From positions 22,298,792 to 22,362,791 of the forward strand of contig OW387135.1 in the NCBI GenBank assembly GCA_936440205.1: 64,000 nucleotides of DNA, read 5' to 3'. Shown here piece by piece: positions 12,540 to 24,553 of the stretch. Position numbers and translations under genes: made by a program. Position 1 is the stretch's first letter; every line of letters starts with the position of its first letter. This DNA comes from Lepidonotus clava. Taxonomy: Eukaryota; Annelida; Polychaeta; Phyllodocida; Polynoidae. The notes beneath the pieces are model-generated. The model made no database searches, was not told where the DNA came from, and saw only the letters and a list, made by a program, of their open reading frames with translations.

Positions 12540-15500
12540 CATATACATATACATATACATATAGACCGCCCCCAATTATGCCCTATAGGCTTAGATAAAG
12601 ATGCACGAACCGGAGCTACTTATATTATCAGCTTATGGCGACAATGACATAGACTACGCCCAAGACGCGTCCATGCGCATTTATGGACAAGAGGTGATCT
12701 ATAATTCATGACACACTGCTTGACGTTTTCTAATAAACCAAAAGTATGTTGTCATACATAATTCTCCTATATAAATGTACATTAATGGATTGCGTCACCT
12801 CGTTTAATATGGCATGTAATTAACCATAGTTATTATGATATTATTTAGAATAATAATGCCTGAAGCAGACAAGTTATCCTTAGATCTGATTATCCTTTAT
12901 GTGATAATATAATGATAATATGTTGACATGCACTACATCACGAGAACATTTTATCCTTAGATCGGTTTGTCCCATTTCATATTTAATTGGTATGGTAAAT
13001 GGTATTTGTCTAATTATCGATGTTTTGGAATAATTCTATTATCTATTCTCAAACTTTAAACGGGACCTTAAAACGGGATACATGATGGCAGTGTCAATTG
13101 TCTATGCACTTTGTTTTAAGGGCACACTTTGTGAAAAATATACCTCCAAAAACATCAAACTTCTAGAAAGGTTAAGGGGATCTCACATCCTTTGGTCAAT
13201 AACCACGTTGGGCGTATCAGACGCAAGATTAGATAACTTATCTATATCAAAGGCGACGGAATGTCTGAGAGCCTAACATCAATAAATCACACATAAACAA
13301 ACATTTCAATGGAAACTTTTGCGCTGAACTTGAGTCACTTAGCTAAACTATGCGACCTCTGAGGTCACGCGACACCTTGTTTTCAACCTCAGGTGATCAC
13401 AACACCTATACAGCCTAACCGCTTTCAAGGCACTTGATAGGGGGTCCTTGCGTTTCTTGTCGAATTGAGGAAATATTCATGTATTTTGTACATCTTTCTA
13501 AAATACATTTTCGTAGAATACAGGTATTCCAGGGAGGGGGAGTGACTGTAAATTCATGTGCATGAAAATTTAGGTGAATTTTGATTCTCAATTTAAGTAT
13601 TTCTCGGGGGGGGGGGGATCAGTTTTATTTCATCAATTCTGGTCTAGTTATATGCGACAAGAATGCGCAGATGTAGACAAATTTCGACAAAGTTTGTCCA
13701 TGTCCCATGTCCAATTTGAGGAATGGCTCCTGTCATGTCATGTTCATGTCCGTAATCTCTATGTGGTATATGTCAATTTCAATAAAGGGCCATGTTGCTG
13801 TGTGGAATACATTGGTCTAGGGCCTCTTTACACTACTGCGTATTTTTCTTTTATCTTGCGCTCTCTTCAGTTGACACTTTTACAAGCGCTTGACCCTAGG
13901 CTGTAGTATTATTGGGTTAAAATAATATTTAGTGAAGTGACCCCTGATGTTTGATTTATTCATATTTACTGTTGTGATACCTGAAGATGACTCAGCCATG
14001 TTTCTCTGGATCTATAAAGATGTTCTCAAGAGTACTCCTGCATTGTTCCTGATATTTCATGGTGGCAGCGGTGGGATCCCTTGTTCTACGTGGTAGTAGG
14101 ATACACTAAGGACCCAGGCACCTGGAGGAACTGTGAGTAGAACATTTACTTGTCTGGTTTGCTCATCTTACTGGTGCAAAGTTGGAACCTACAACTGGGA
14201 GCAAGGAGAAACCAAGATGGTGGTGACCAGGAGAGAGGTTCAACTGCCAGGAGAGTTTAAGGGTGGTGCTGCTGCTGGACCCAAGCAAGCAGGCCTCTGG
14301 ACTACATGGCTGGAGAGGTTTGAGAGGTACAGGACTGCATCTGGGCTGGATGCTCTCTCAGATCACAGGCAAGTCAGCATGTTACTCTACTCCATGGGGG
14401 ACTGTGCAGATGACATTTTACTTACTCTGGGTGTGGATGAGGACACTTCATCTTACCAGGAGGTTGTGGCTGCACTGGACAAGTACTATGGGGTAAGGAG
14501 GAATGCTGTCACTCAGTGGGAAGTGGCTGAGGCTAGGAAGCAGAACTGTGTACTTCTTTGTGGGGAACAGAGGGCTACATCTCTGGATTATGTGGAGGGC
14601 CATGCTGGTAGCCTGGTCCAGGGAGGCACACATGAGGAACAGAGGAGCCCAGGTGAGGAACTGTGTCTATACTGTTCCAGGTCATACCACAAACATAAGG
14701 ACTGTCCAGCTAAGAACTTGAAGTGCTATAAGTGTGGTAGCTATGGGCATTTCAGATGTGCCTGTGGAAACCCAAAGAGGAAACCATTCAAGAAGGTCCA
14801 TGAGGTGGAGGCAGAGGAGGACGTCGAACCTTTCCTGGGGGAAATCTCGGGCCAGAGAGACTTTTGGTCAACCCTGGTGAAGGTGAACGGGTACCTTACC
14901 AACTTCAAACTGGATACAGGGGCTGCGGTGACGATTCTCAGCGACTCAGTTCCTTGGCTGGAGGGCCAGGAGCTGAAACCTGTGACCGAGACTCTTCGTG
15001 GACCAGGACATAGTCAACTGTCGGTGATTGGCAAGCTGGATGCTAAGCTGATTACGCGTGACAGGGAACTTCAGGAGGTCGTCTACGTCCTGAAGGATCA
15101 AGCATGCTCTCTTCTGAGTAAGCGGGCGTGTGAAGGGCTGGGACTGGTGACAGTCTCGAAGGACGTGCATGAGGTGAAGGAGGAAACGCCGAACTTTCGT
15201 GCGGAGTACCCTGAGCTGTTCCGAGGCTTGGGGAAACTGAAGACGGAGTACCACATCTCTCTACGTACTGGAGTGGAGCCGGTGTGTCTTTACGTAGCGC
15301 GGAAGGTGCCTCACCCCTTGCTAACACAGGTTGAGAAGGAGCTAAATTCCATGGTACGTCAGGGGGTTATTTCACCTGTGACTAAGCCTACGGATTGGTG
15401 TTCCGGGATGGTGCCTGTCCCGAAACCAAACGGAAACGTCCGGATATGTGTTGATCTGACTAACCTCAATAAGGCAGTGGCGAGGGAGGTACACCCGATG

Positions 15501-18500
15501 GCTTCAGTGGATGAGAGCTTGGCGAAGCTAGGCCGAAGCAGGATCTTCACAAAGTTGGATGCTAACAGTGGCTTTTGGCAAGTACCACTGGACGAGCAGT
15601 CGAAGCTGCTGACAACTTTTGTGACTCCATTCGGGAGGTTCTGTTTCAATAGGTTACCTTTCGGTATCAGTTCAGCACCAGAAATCTTCCAGAGGACAAT
15701 GTCGACCATTCTGGAGGGCTTGGATGGTGTGATCTGTCACATGGATGATGTGCTGATCCATGGGAAAGACTGTGCGGAACACAACTCACGTGTGCACAAG
15801 GTGCTGCAACGGTTGAAGGAGGCAGGGCTTACACTGAACGCAAAGTGTGAGTTCTCAAAGGAACAGATGAAGTTTCTAGGACACATCGTCGACAGTGCTG
15901 GTCTCCGAGCGGACCCAGCTAAGACAGCAGCTGTCGAGGGGTTCCCAACTCCTACCAACATCACAGAATTACAACGGTTCAATGGTATGGTGAACCAGTT
16001 GAGCAAGTTTCTACCAAGACTTGCCAACCTCAACGAGCCCCTGCGCCAACTTCTGCGGAAGGACACGGTGTGGTGCTGGGGGGATAAGCAGCAGGAGGCT
16101 TTTCAACGCATCAAGGACGCACTTGTGTCTCCTGAGCTGCTGGCGCACTATGACCCTCAGAGAGCTACTGTGATCTCTGCAGATGCGTCGGGTTATGGTG
16201 TGGGTGCTGTGTTGCTACAGGTGCAGGACGATGGGACACGCCGTCCTGTCTGCTATGCTTCACGATCGCTCAGTGAGACGGAGCAGCGTTACGCAGTGAT
16301 AGAGAAGGAAGCACTTGCCGCTACTTGGGCGTGCGAGAAGTTTTTCGGACTATGTGTTAGGACTGAACTTCACTCTTGAGACGGATCATCGACCACTCGC
16401 ACCACTGTTATCAACAAAGGATCTGTCCAAGATGCCCCCAAGGATACTCAGGTTTCGTCTGAGGATGATGCGCTTCAACCCTGAGGTGATCTATGTGCCA
16501 GGCAAGGATCAAGTGACAGCGGATACGCTTTCACGGGCACCTGTGACAGTACCAAAACAAAAGGATGAACTTCTTGTCAGGGAAGTGGAGTCGTTCGCAT
16601 CACAGGCAGTGGATATCCTACCTGCAACAGAAGTCAAACTTCAGGCTATCCGGGAAGCCCAGAAGGCTGACGAGGAGTGCTGCCGGATTCGTGACTACTG
16701 TATCAAAGGATGGCCTGTGTATATGCCCCATACACCGGTGTTGCGACAATACTTTGAGTATCGTGGACATCTCGCAGTGGTTGACGACTTACTTTTATAC
16801 GATGACAGGATTGTCATACCTCGTTCGATGAGGCTAGATGTTCTCGCGTCTATTCACGAGGGACATCTGGGGATAACAAAGTGTTGTGAACGAGCACGGA
16901 CTTCGGTATGGTGGCCTCACATGTCACAGAGTGTGGAGGAGACAGTGAAGAACTGTTCCATCTGTGCTAAGGCCTTACCAGAGCCGAGAGAGACTTTGAT
17001 GGCTGCGTCTTTCCCTACCCGACCTTGGGAGAGAGTCGGGATGGACTTATTCGACTTCAAAGGGAAAGTGCACATCCTCGTTGTGGATTACTATTCGCGA
17101 TGGGTGGACATGAAACCGTTGTTGAGCCAATCTTCGGAAGCGACAATTAATGTGCTGAAAAGCATATTTGCTACACACGGGATTCCTGATGTTGTGATGT
17201 CTGACAATGGACCCCAGTTCAGTGCTGAGCTTTTTGCCGAGTTTGCTAGGGAGTACGGCTTTGTACATGTGACTAGTTCACCTCGCTATCCTCAGGCAAA
17301 TGGTGAAGCCGAGCGAGCAGTGCGAACAGTGAAAACATTGCTTAAAAAGAACTCGGACCCATACATTGCTCTACTGAACTACAGGAGTTCGCCATTACAA
17401 AATGGACTTTCTCCTGCTGAGCTGCTTATGGGCCGTAAGCTGCGCACGCACTTGCCTATTCTTCCTAGTGTGCTAGAAAGGAAAGTTGAGTCTGATGAAC
17501 TCAACAGGGCTAAGGGGAAGGAGGAGGTGTATAGGTCTAACCAGGAGCGAAACTTCGACCAGCGCCATCGCGCTAAAGACCTACCACAACTAGACCGTGG
17601 AGACAGTGTCTGGATTCGGGACCAGGATCGTCAAGGAGAAGTCCTTGGGCGCATGAACCATCCGCGCTCATACCTAGTAGGGACTGACATGGGAACTGTT
17701 AGGAGAAACAGATCAGCCTTGGTCCATACTAGGCCGGTCTGCGACAAAACTCCAAGACAACAACCTGTCTTCGCTGGTGTGCAGAGTGCACCAGTACCCC
17801 GCCCAGTTGTGACTACACCAAGAGTGTCAGTACCTGGCACTCCTACTGGACCACAGACTCCAAGTCCAACAGTGCCTGAGCGGGCACTACCCCGTGTACG
17901 ACTACAACAACCATCACCAGCTACTAGTCCGGTCCCTACAAATATGACCAGGGCTGGTAGAGTTGTTCGTCCACCTAGGAGACTTGATCTGTAGTGTTAT
18001 GTGTGAACTGTGTGTGTACTGTGACTGTCATAATATGCAAGTGGTTTAAAGTAAAAATAATCATATTGAGCTATTACTATAAAGTGCTATAGTACAGTAA
18101 TATTTTAACCTAGTATCTCAGACTTATGAACACTGGACTCAGGAAGAAGACTGAAAAAGACTTTTTAATATAGTGGTATATATTGGGATATCTCTAAGGG
18201 TTAATTGTAATAGTAGAAGCCTATAACTACAGGAAACTCAGAGACTAGAGGATAAAGACTTTTACTTTGAATAGAGTAACTTCAGAGACAGTAAGGACTC
18301 GGGGGGAGATGTAGTATTATTGGGTTAAAATAATATTTAGTGAAGTGACCCCTGATGTTTGATTTATTCATATTTACTGTTGTGATACCTGAAGATGACT
18401 CAGCCATGTTTCTCTGGATCTATAAAGATGTTCTCAAGAGTACTCCTGCATTGTTCCTGATATTTCATAGGCCTCTGTCGCTAGGCACAGATATGGCTGT

Positions 18501-21500
18501 TGCTTTAAAGCTTTAGATTTTCAGATACAAATATACCCTATAATCGGAGCTCTAGTCTGGGCCCAGAGGGTAGTCAAACAACACCCTTCTCCCACTGTGA
18601 TCCTACCTTAGGGCCACTAACTTTTAGTTGATGGTGCACTTGCACAATTGGCCACAACTCTAATCATTCATCACATTTATATTTCATAAATCATGATCTA
18701 CATCATACGGATTCTTGTGGGTTTTTTTGGGGGGGGGGGTTTTCCCCCTTAAAGTAATTACTACTAAGAGGGGTTTGACCAAAGAAACTTGAAAAAATTC
18801 TTCCCCTTGAGCTTTGTGAGACCCCTGACTATGTTGTATGCAAAGTGCCTTATCTGTAACCAGGTAGGGGTGTTGTTTTAGGGGCTAAGCTATTTAAAGT
18901 CAATGCATCTGGCTATTACAGAGGTGTAGGACCACTGGAATCCCCACCCCAATGCCCTTACACCCTTGTAACACCTTGTTAAAGGTGTTAGATTACTGGG
19001 GAACCTGTGGGGTTTTACTGACCTGTAATAAAGGTGGCTATGTGGAGACTGAATTCAAGCTCCCACGAAAAAACATGTTTCATGATTAAGATAACCTTAT
19101 ATCTTTACCGGTTAATGTCCAATTCAATATATTCTATAGTGCAAAATGGCCTCAATATCCACACAATAAGTGTAATGTCTATGTTTGTAAGTGTGAGGCC
19201 ACTCTCGCGAATCTGTATGAGGCAAGACTGGACAGGGCCTGGGACATCACAGGAGGCATTGGGCCTAGTTAGTGTGTGACAGTGGGTCAAGTTTAAAAAG
19301 TCATAAACCAGAAACCTCACCTTGAAAAAATAACAGGGGTAGTTCAATTAACTAACTAATAATTCTGAAAGTTACAGGTTTCCCCCAGTTATAGTTTTTC
19401 ATTGGCATTGACTTTTATTTGGCCCCTTAGCTACAGTGATAAACCGATGCCTCCCATGACGTCACAAGACTCTGCATGCATGTGTGACTTGGAGGTATAC
19501 ACCCTTCTTACTAAAGGTGGCACCCCCTCTTGGCATAAATATGAACCCTAGTGAGGGGAGTGCAGTCCTATTCAGTCTGCAGCACTGACTACTATACTTG
19601 AAGCAGAATGAAGTGAGAACTGGTGACCATTTAGATGGCCAAGGGTCTGTAGTTGTTAGTAGTTCACAGTTTGTATGTATGGAAGGGGGGTGGGAGAGGG
19701 GGTAGTTGTGGTTGTTCACTCCAGTTCAGTTCCACAGCCCAGGACCCCTAAACACCCACTCAAGTTGAGGTGCAAAATAATCCCTGTTGGTGAGTACCTG
19801 TATTTGACTTGTGTTTACAGTTGACCTCCTTTCAAAATAAAAGTCAAGCTATGATGAAAGATTCCTTAATGTATCTAAACTACATCTTTTATCATGATAT
19901 AAAGTTACTTGTAGCAAAGAACAGATATTTTTGGATGTAAATATGAGTGCTAAAAGTGATCAATTAGTTTTTTTGTTAGTGTATTGATAGGATTCAGACA
20001 AAAAGTTCAGAATGGTGCCTGTGTTAGCCTATATGGAGGGCAATGTCCCAGTGAAGGGACTCCTGCCACCTTGGTCTGGGGCAGAGCAGGCCTGCACTGC
20101 GCAGGGTCATGAGAAGGGTGTATACTTAGTATTCTTAATACTTAGAGGTACAAAAAGATGTTATTTGATTCTAAACTAATGAATAGATAGAGCATGAACG
20201 CATTTAAAGTCAAAAAATGTCACTCTCTATTAAAAATCTCCTGTCACATGTCCCTAAGGCCCAAAAAGGCCCGTGTCGCCGTGTCGAATTTAAGGGTCTA
20301 GGGCCATAGTATTAATTGTGATAATGACAAATGCAACAATCAATCCAAAAACTAAATTTCAGTTCCTTTCTGGGGTGATTAAATTTTTTTCGGGGTGATT
20401 ACCCCATCTCCTTTAAGGGACAACACAATTCCATCCAGGTTTTAGTGTACGTTACATGCGACCATAGACTCCCGAACTCGGTGTATTCACGATCATGATT
20501 GTGGTGCCAGTAGATAGTTGGACAATCACCAGGACCGATAAAAAAAAAAATCAAATTGATATTAGGCCTCGGGCTAGTTATAAATTACTTTCTAATTTGT
20601 TATGATAATTAAAATGTTTTGCGCATTCAAATGTCGACACACATGTATGTGATTTAGTATCCATGACCCATTTAACTTTTAATGGTAGTTAGTAAATCAT
20701 CATGAAATCATAACATAACGACCACAATGTTTTTTTAGTCTATGATATAAGTGCGGAAAGATACCACTCCATTTGGAGGGTCTCTAATGTATACTGTAGT
20801 AAACGTCTAATACAAACTACAGCGTATATGAAGGGGAACAAGGGGAATTTAGGCTTCAGGGACCTCAGCATCGCATCAGTTATCTTTTATAAGGGGTTTG
20901 TCCAGATTTCCATTATTTTTACAAAATAAAATTTAATGGATTTTATTTTGTCAAAATCAAAAAAAGAGGATTCCTAGCTATAAGAAAAAATGCCTACGCC
21001 CCTATATCAAAGTTTTCTGCCACGATGGCTAGTGTCATATAGCACTCGAATAACCGCACTGAAAAGTTAGGATGTGGCATTTAACAGAGTGTTTACTGTT
21101 CTTAATCAGGAGCCTTAATTATTGTGTTGATTATTTCAATGTTCCCTTAATAACATTCCTTTAGATCATTAAGTCTATATGTATGTATGAATGATTCATT
21201 TCCTGATAGTGTTCGTATCCTGATATAATTGCTAGCAAGCTAATTTCGTCTCTGTTTACAAGTTAATTAAGTTGAATGGTTTAGAGTGTCCCCTCTCCCT
21301 GGGGATCTCAAACTGTACCACACAATATTCTACTGATACTTTTAAGCGTGTTTGCCACTAGGTGATTTTGTCTTTGATGACTTGAACTATAGAGGTTTAA
21401 TATACAGTTAAAGATATGAGTGCCATTAGATATAATAATAATAATATATTGCTTGTGCCCGTGAATATTAGCTAGCTCCTTTCACAGTCTATCTCCGACC

Positions 21501-23742
21501 AGACTGCATGTCCAATCCATAGAGTAGTTCTGCATTATGAATGACATAACACTCGCATGAAAATCTCTAATAAGTGTTGCTAGTGTCAGGATCTCCTGTT
21601 GCAATGAACAATTTAATAGGGTAACTTCCACTCAACCACACCCAGCCAATGCTCCAGCTCAACTAACAGTCTATCTGCTTCAATTCCAACTCCAGAATCC
21701 AAATAAACAGTACCAATCTTTCCAGGATATTAGTCCAACAACAGTGAGTAGCACTCTGCTGGCTAGTGTGCAGACTACGCCTTATATATGAATGGTTCCG
21801 CCTACCTAACGTCCCCTCCGACACTATCCATTTAACATCAAGTGTCACACTCTTAACCCTGATTCTTAAGTTAAAGTCTGGACTGACCATCTGCATCAGT
21901 ACAGAATCATCTCTGGAAATATGGTATTAGAACAAACATCTTACAAACCACCTGGCAGAGTAATATTATGTTTAATATTTAGATAAATATTATTTAAAAG
22001 ACACATTCAAGCTTATGAAGCTGGAGGGATATTGAAAAATAGCAGGTTTTGTGCCTTTTGTTTTAATGTTGGCACATGACGGTGTGGCAGTTAGTAAAAA
22101 TCGAATTGCCACATTATACAACTGTCATTGACCTTAATTGATATAGGCCTACAATAACCATTTTTGTTTTCTGTAGATACAGCTGAGAGGTCACTTTATA
22201 TATTAACCAATTTTCTTTTCTGTCTATACAACCGAGAGGCCCCTTTAAACACTGAATAAACTAATATATGACAGAAATTTTTCTTTTTTCTCTGTAGCTG
22301 AGAGAAAAACGTCTCTCGGCAAAGATTGGCATGCTGGATGTCTGAAGTGTGAGCGCTGTAAGAAGACGCTAGCCCCTGGATCCCATGCTGAGGTAAGTAA
22401 CTATTATGAATTCTAAATTGATCACCAAGATGTCAGGCCTTTTTTTGCCTATTGTGACATCATCTGTAGTCTAGACTATGGTCATCAGAGTCGGTCAAAC
22501 TGACTAATGATAATAGTCAAATTGACTAGGTTTTTGAGGGAAAGTGATGTCCAAACTGACAAGAAGTGATCTCATAGCCTTCGAGTAAAAAGAAAACAGT
22601 GGCTAGTCACCACCTTATTTGTTGTAAGTTATCTATTTTAATCTCAGTCATCTGCATTTCGTAATAATTATGATAATAATAGTATTGATGCATTGCTGGT
22701 ATCAGCTTTCATAGCTTACAAACATGTATGTGTAAATGTTTGAAGAAAAATGAGTTTTCATTTTAAAATAGAAAACCCAACCTTAGTCAGATATTAATCG
22801 CCACTGACTTGATTAGTTTAACTGGTTTAGGCCCCATCAATTTAACCAACAAAGGTTTAGATCTTTAGGATTTAGTGTGGGGTGTTACCTTCGTAATAAT
22901 AGTGTAGGACCTTCTATCAACAGATAAGTCCCGATCCCTATCTAAAGTCCAGTTTGCTATAAGATACAATCACAATTATTTCCAGATTTATTCCACAATC
23001 AGGGAAACAAAACAAAATTATTTTTGAGGAATTGCATTTTTTTTCACAAGATCAACCGATGATAAATCAAGGAAAAACACCTATCCAGGTGTTCCTTATC
23101 TTAAACTTGTTACTTTAGCCTTTTTCAACCACAACCTTTCTGTCTAGCCTTACTTGCACCTGACATTACAATAGAGCAGAAGTTTTTCTCGATTTCTTCA
23201 TTCATTTCAATATAAATGATAAGTAATACAAATAGTAGATGGTTGTTTGGGTAACACATATTGGGTCTTATAGGCCAACAGGGCAAGTGTGCATATATGC
23301 TTATGAATTCCTGCATACCTTAGCTGCTTAATGATCAATGAAATATATGAATGATCTTTTCTTCCAGCATGATGGGAAGCCTTACTGCCACAACCCATGT
23401 TATTCCGCCCTATTTGGGCCAAAAGGTAAATAATCATACATGCTAGCGAAAACAGAGGTATAATAGTTATATATTATAACAACATAGAAGTTTGGAAAGA
23501 GTCCCTGCAGTTGAGATAAATTTAAAATCACTACAATCCTTGTGAATTTTGAACATAATACTTATGATATTATAATACTTAATTATTTTGGACTGCATGA
23601 CCTCACAATTTTGTCTGTTATCATTTCAAGATAGAGATTGTCCGATCATCATGACTTGTGATGCTAAATTCAAATTTATTCGTGTCTTTTTTCAGGCTAC
23701 GGGCATGGTGGCACGGAGAGCCATACGTTTAGGAAGCAGTAG
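10169..23742 (+). CDS. CRIP1: CRIP1-like LIM-domain protein, 4 exons, 79 aa
   Basis: Exons 10169-10208, 22298-22392, 23368-23425 and 23696-23742 (stop TAG 23740-23742) join in phase to 79 codons. The protein starts [15 protein letters not shown] and has one LIM domain: CPKC (zinc 1), a central [11 protein letters not shown] hinge with H and C ligands, then HAEHDGKPYC and [17 protein letters not shown], ending SHTFRKQ. This matches vertebrate cysteine-rich protein 1 in length and almost every zinc ligand (seven Cys and one His in two zinc modules). The family binds two zinc ions and is thought to act in protein-protein contacts; a specific role here cannot be inferred. The ATG has a good CCACC context. 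The first intron is about 12 kb and has been enlarged by a Ty3-type LTR element; introns 2 and 3 are about 1 kb and 270 bp. CRIP2/3 are less likely because there is only one LIM domain. Confidence 0.95.
12350..12563. repeat. (CA)n/(TA)n/(ATATAC)n compound microsatellite with flanking T-rich tract
   Basis: About 12445-12522 is nearly pure CA repeat with one AA interruption, followed by TA dinucleotides and then ATATAC hexamers to about 12563. A TTTTTC-rich stretch lies just upstream at about 12340-12362. Intronic, non-coding. Confidence 0.95.
13897..13901. repeat. Target-site duplication TAGGC, left copy (right copy 18468-18472)
   Basis: TAGGC immediately precedes the left LTR and immediately follows the right LTR, as expected for integrase-mediated insertion with 5-bp staggering. 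Confidence 0.9.
13902..14059 (+). repeat. 5' LTR of the Mag-like element
   Basis: 158 bp from TGTAGTATT to GATATTTCA. It matches 18310-18467 base for base as far as I can read. It is followed directly by the primer-binding site. Confidence 0.93.
14060..14076 (+). other. Primer-binding site, tRNA-Leu type
   Basis: TGGTGGCAGCGGTGGG is complementary to the 3' end of a metazoan tRNA-Leu (UAG/AAG type, ...CCCACCGCTGCCA plus the added CCA), as known from established tRNA sequences. It directly abuts the 5' LTR. Confidence 0.8.
14133..17994 (+). pseudogene. gag-pol coding region of the Mag-like element
   Basis: Parts in order: gag with two CCHC-type knuckles near 14660-14770 ([14 protein letters not shown] and [14 protein letters not shown]); aspartic protease with [10 protein letters not shown] near 14910; reverse transcriptase with the MDDVLIHG active site near 15740; RNase H with [13 protein letters not shown] near 16180; integrase with an HHCC finger (HEGHLG...CSIC), then [14 protein letters not shown] and a downstream Glu (NGEAERAVR). 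The C-terminal tail is Pro/Thr-rich. Coding capacity is interrupted at about one or two places, so I do not call an active gene. Confidence 0.88.
18310..18467 (+). repeat. 3' LTR of the Mag-like element
   Basis: 158 bp, matching the left LTR; preceded by a G-rich polypurine tract and followed by the TAGGC target-site copy. Confidence 0.93.
18473..22297. other. Remainder of CRIP1 intron 1
   Basis: No coding exon is recognised. A G-run (about 18729-18739), an A-run (20540-20549) and an AT-rich TAATAATAATA stretch near 21430 are simple sequence. A promoter-like patch near 19530-19790 is listed separately. Confidence 0.5.
19525..19790 (+). promoter_or_regulatory. Possible alternative promoter and untranslated first exon for CRIP1
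   Basis: GGCATAAATATG near 19532-19543 resembles a TATA box, with an initiator-like TCCTATTCAGTCTGC about 30 bases downstream. A strong splice-donor-like TTGGTGAGTACC lies near 19790. Splicing to the exon at 22298 would give a CRIP1 transcript lacking the normal start. Speculative: these short signals also arise by chance. Confidence 0.25.
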
Positions 23743-24425
23743 ATGTGTATGTGCGCGAATTTAATTGAATGGGATGCTTGCTATAAGAATATGAATATCG
23801 TCACAAGACCGACGTAATATAATTATATCATTAGAAATTTATGTAGCCAGACAGACGGAAAAACATCGATAAACTTACATAAAAAGATCAAACTGACTGA
23901 TCTTGGCGGCAGCTATAAATGAGGGAAAATTAATAATTAAAGATAGGTGTTATGCTACAATGCTACGCTGGCGTTAAAGTGTCGTTACTGGATATGCTAC
24001 ACTGTTACTCTATCGTTTATACAAAGACAAACAAAGAAAAAAATCATAGATGTTTTTGTGATTTATGTTTCTTACAAAATACAACACTGATGTACCTTTT
24101 TAGTATTCAAATATAAAGCTGCACATTCAAACAACTGTCCTTGACCAATAGTATGGTCATAAGAAATCAATGGATATCTTCTATAGCTTTTCATAAAAAA
24201 ATGTACTATGTCAATTGACTAGATTCTACTATCGCCATACACAGACAGCCAAATAGGTTGTTATCTAGCTCTGAGAACTGTTTATCAGTATTTACAAGTC
24301 AAAGAACAAATTATAAATACATTTTTTTCCTCTATAATCAGTTAGAGTTATAGTACCTGTTATTGTTCTTTCACGAAAACAACGTACTCTCACCTGAATC
24401 AATGAGCGTGTAGACGTTCTTTGAG

Positions 24426-24553
24426 AATAAAAAAAAACTCTTCAGTTTTTGTTTCAAAGTTTTAACATTTTCAACGTTGATAATTTAATATTGCTTTACA
24501 TATTTTACCAAACGTTGTAGTCCAAACTGCATGAAAAATGTGTTCGAAATAAA
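24426..24553 (+). terminator. Candidate poly(A) signals of the CRIP1-like gene
   Basis: AATAAA occurs at 24426-24431 and 24548-24553, about 0.7-0.8 kb past the stop codon. Either would give a 3' UTR of ordinary size. Use is not proven by sequence. Confidence 0.4.

Larger units (their letters stand above)
13902..18467 (+). mobile_element. Ty3-type (Mag/SURL-like) LTR retrotransposon in CRIP1 intron 1
   Basis: A 4.57 kb element on the same strand as CRIP1. It has 158-bp LTRs (13902-14059 and 18310-18467), each TG...CA, with no difference that I can see by eye, and a 5-bp TSD TAGGC. A primer-binding site TGGTGGCAGCGGTGGG starts at 14060 and a polypurine tract (CGGGGGGAGA) precedes the right LTR. 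Identical LTRs point to a very recent insertion. The order protease, reverse transcriptase, RNase H, integrase is Ty3/Metaviridae, and the integrase core reads like the K02A2.6/Mag group. It is nearly whole, with roughly one or two breaks in coding capacity, and is treated here as a fossil. Confidence 0.93.

Noticed and set aside
12258-12647. Open frames over the CA/TA microsatellite
   Set aside because: They translate simple repeats (Thr-His or Cys-Val runs).
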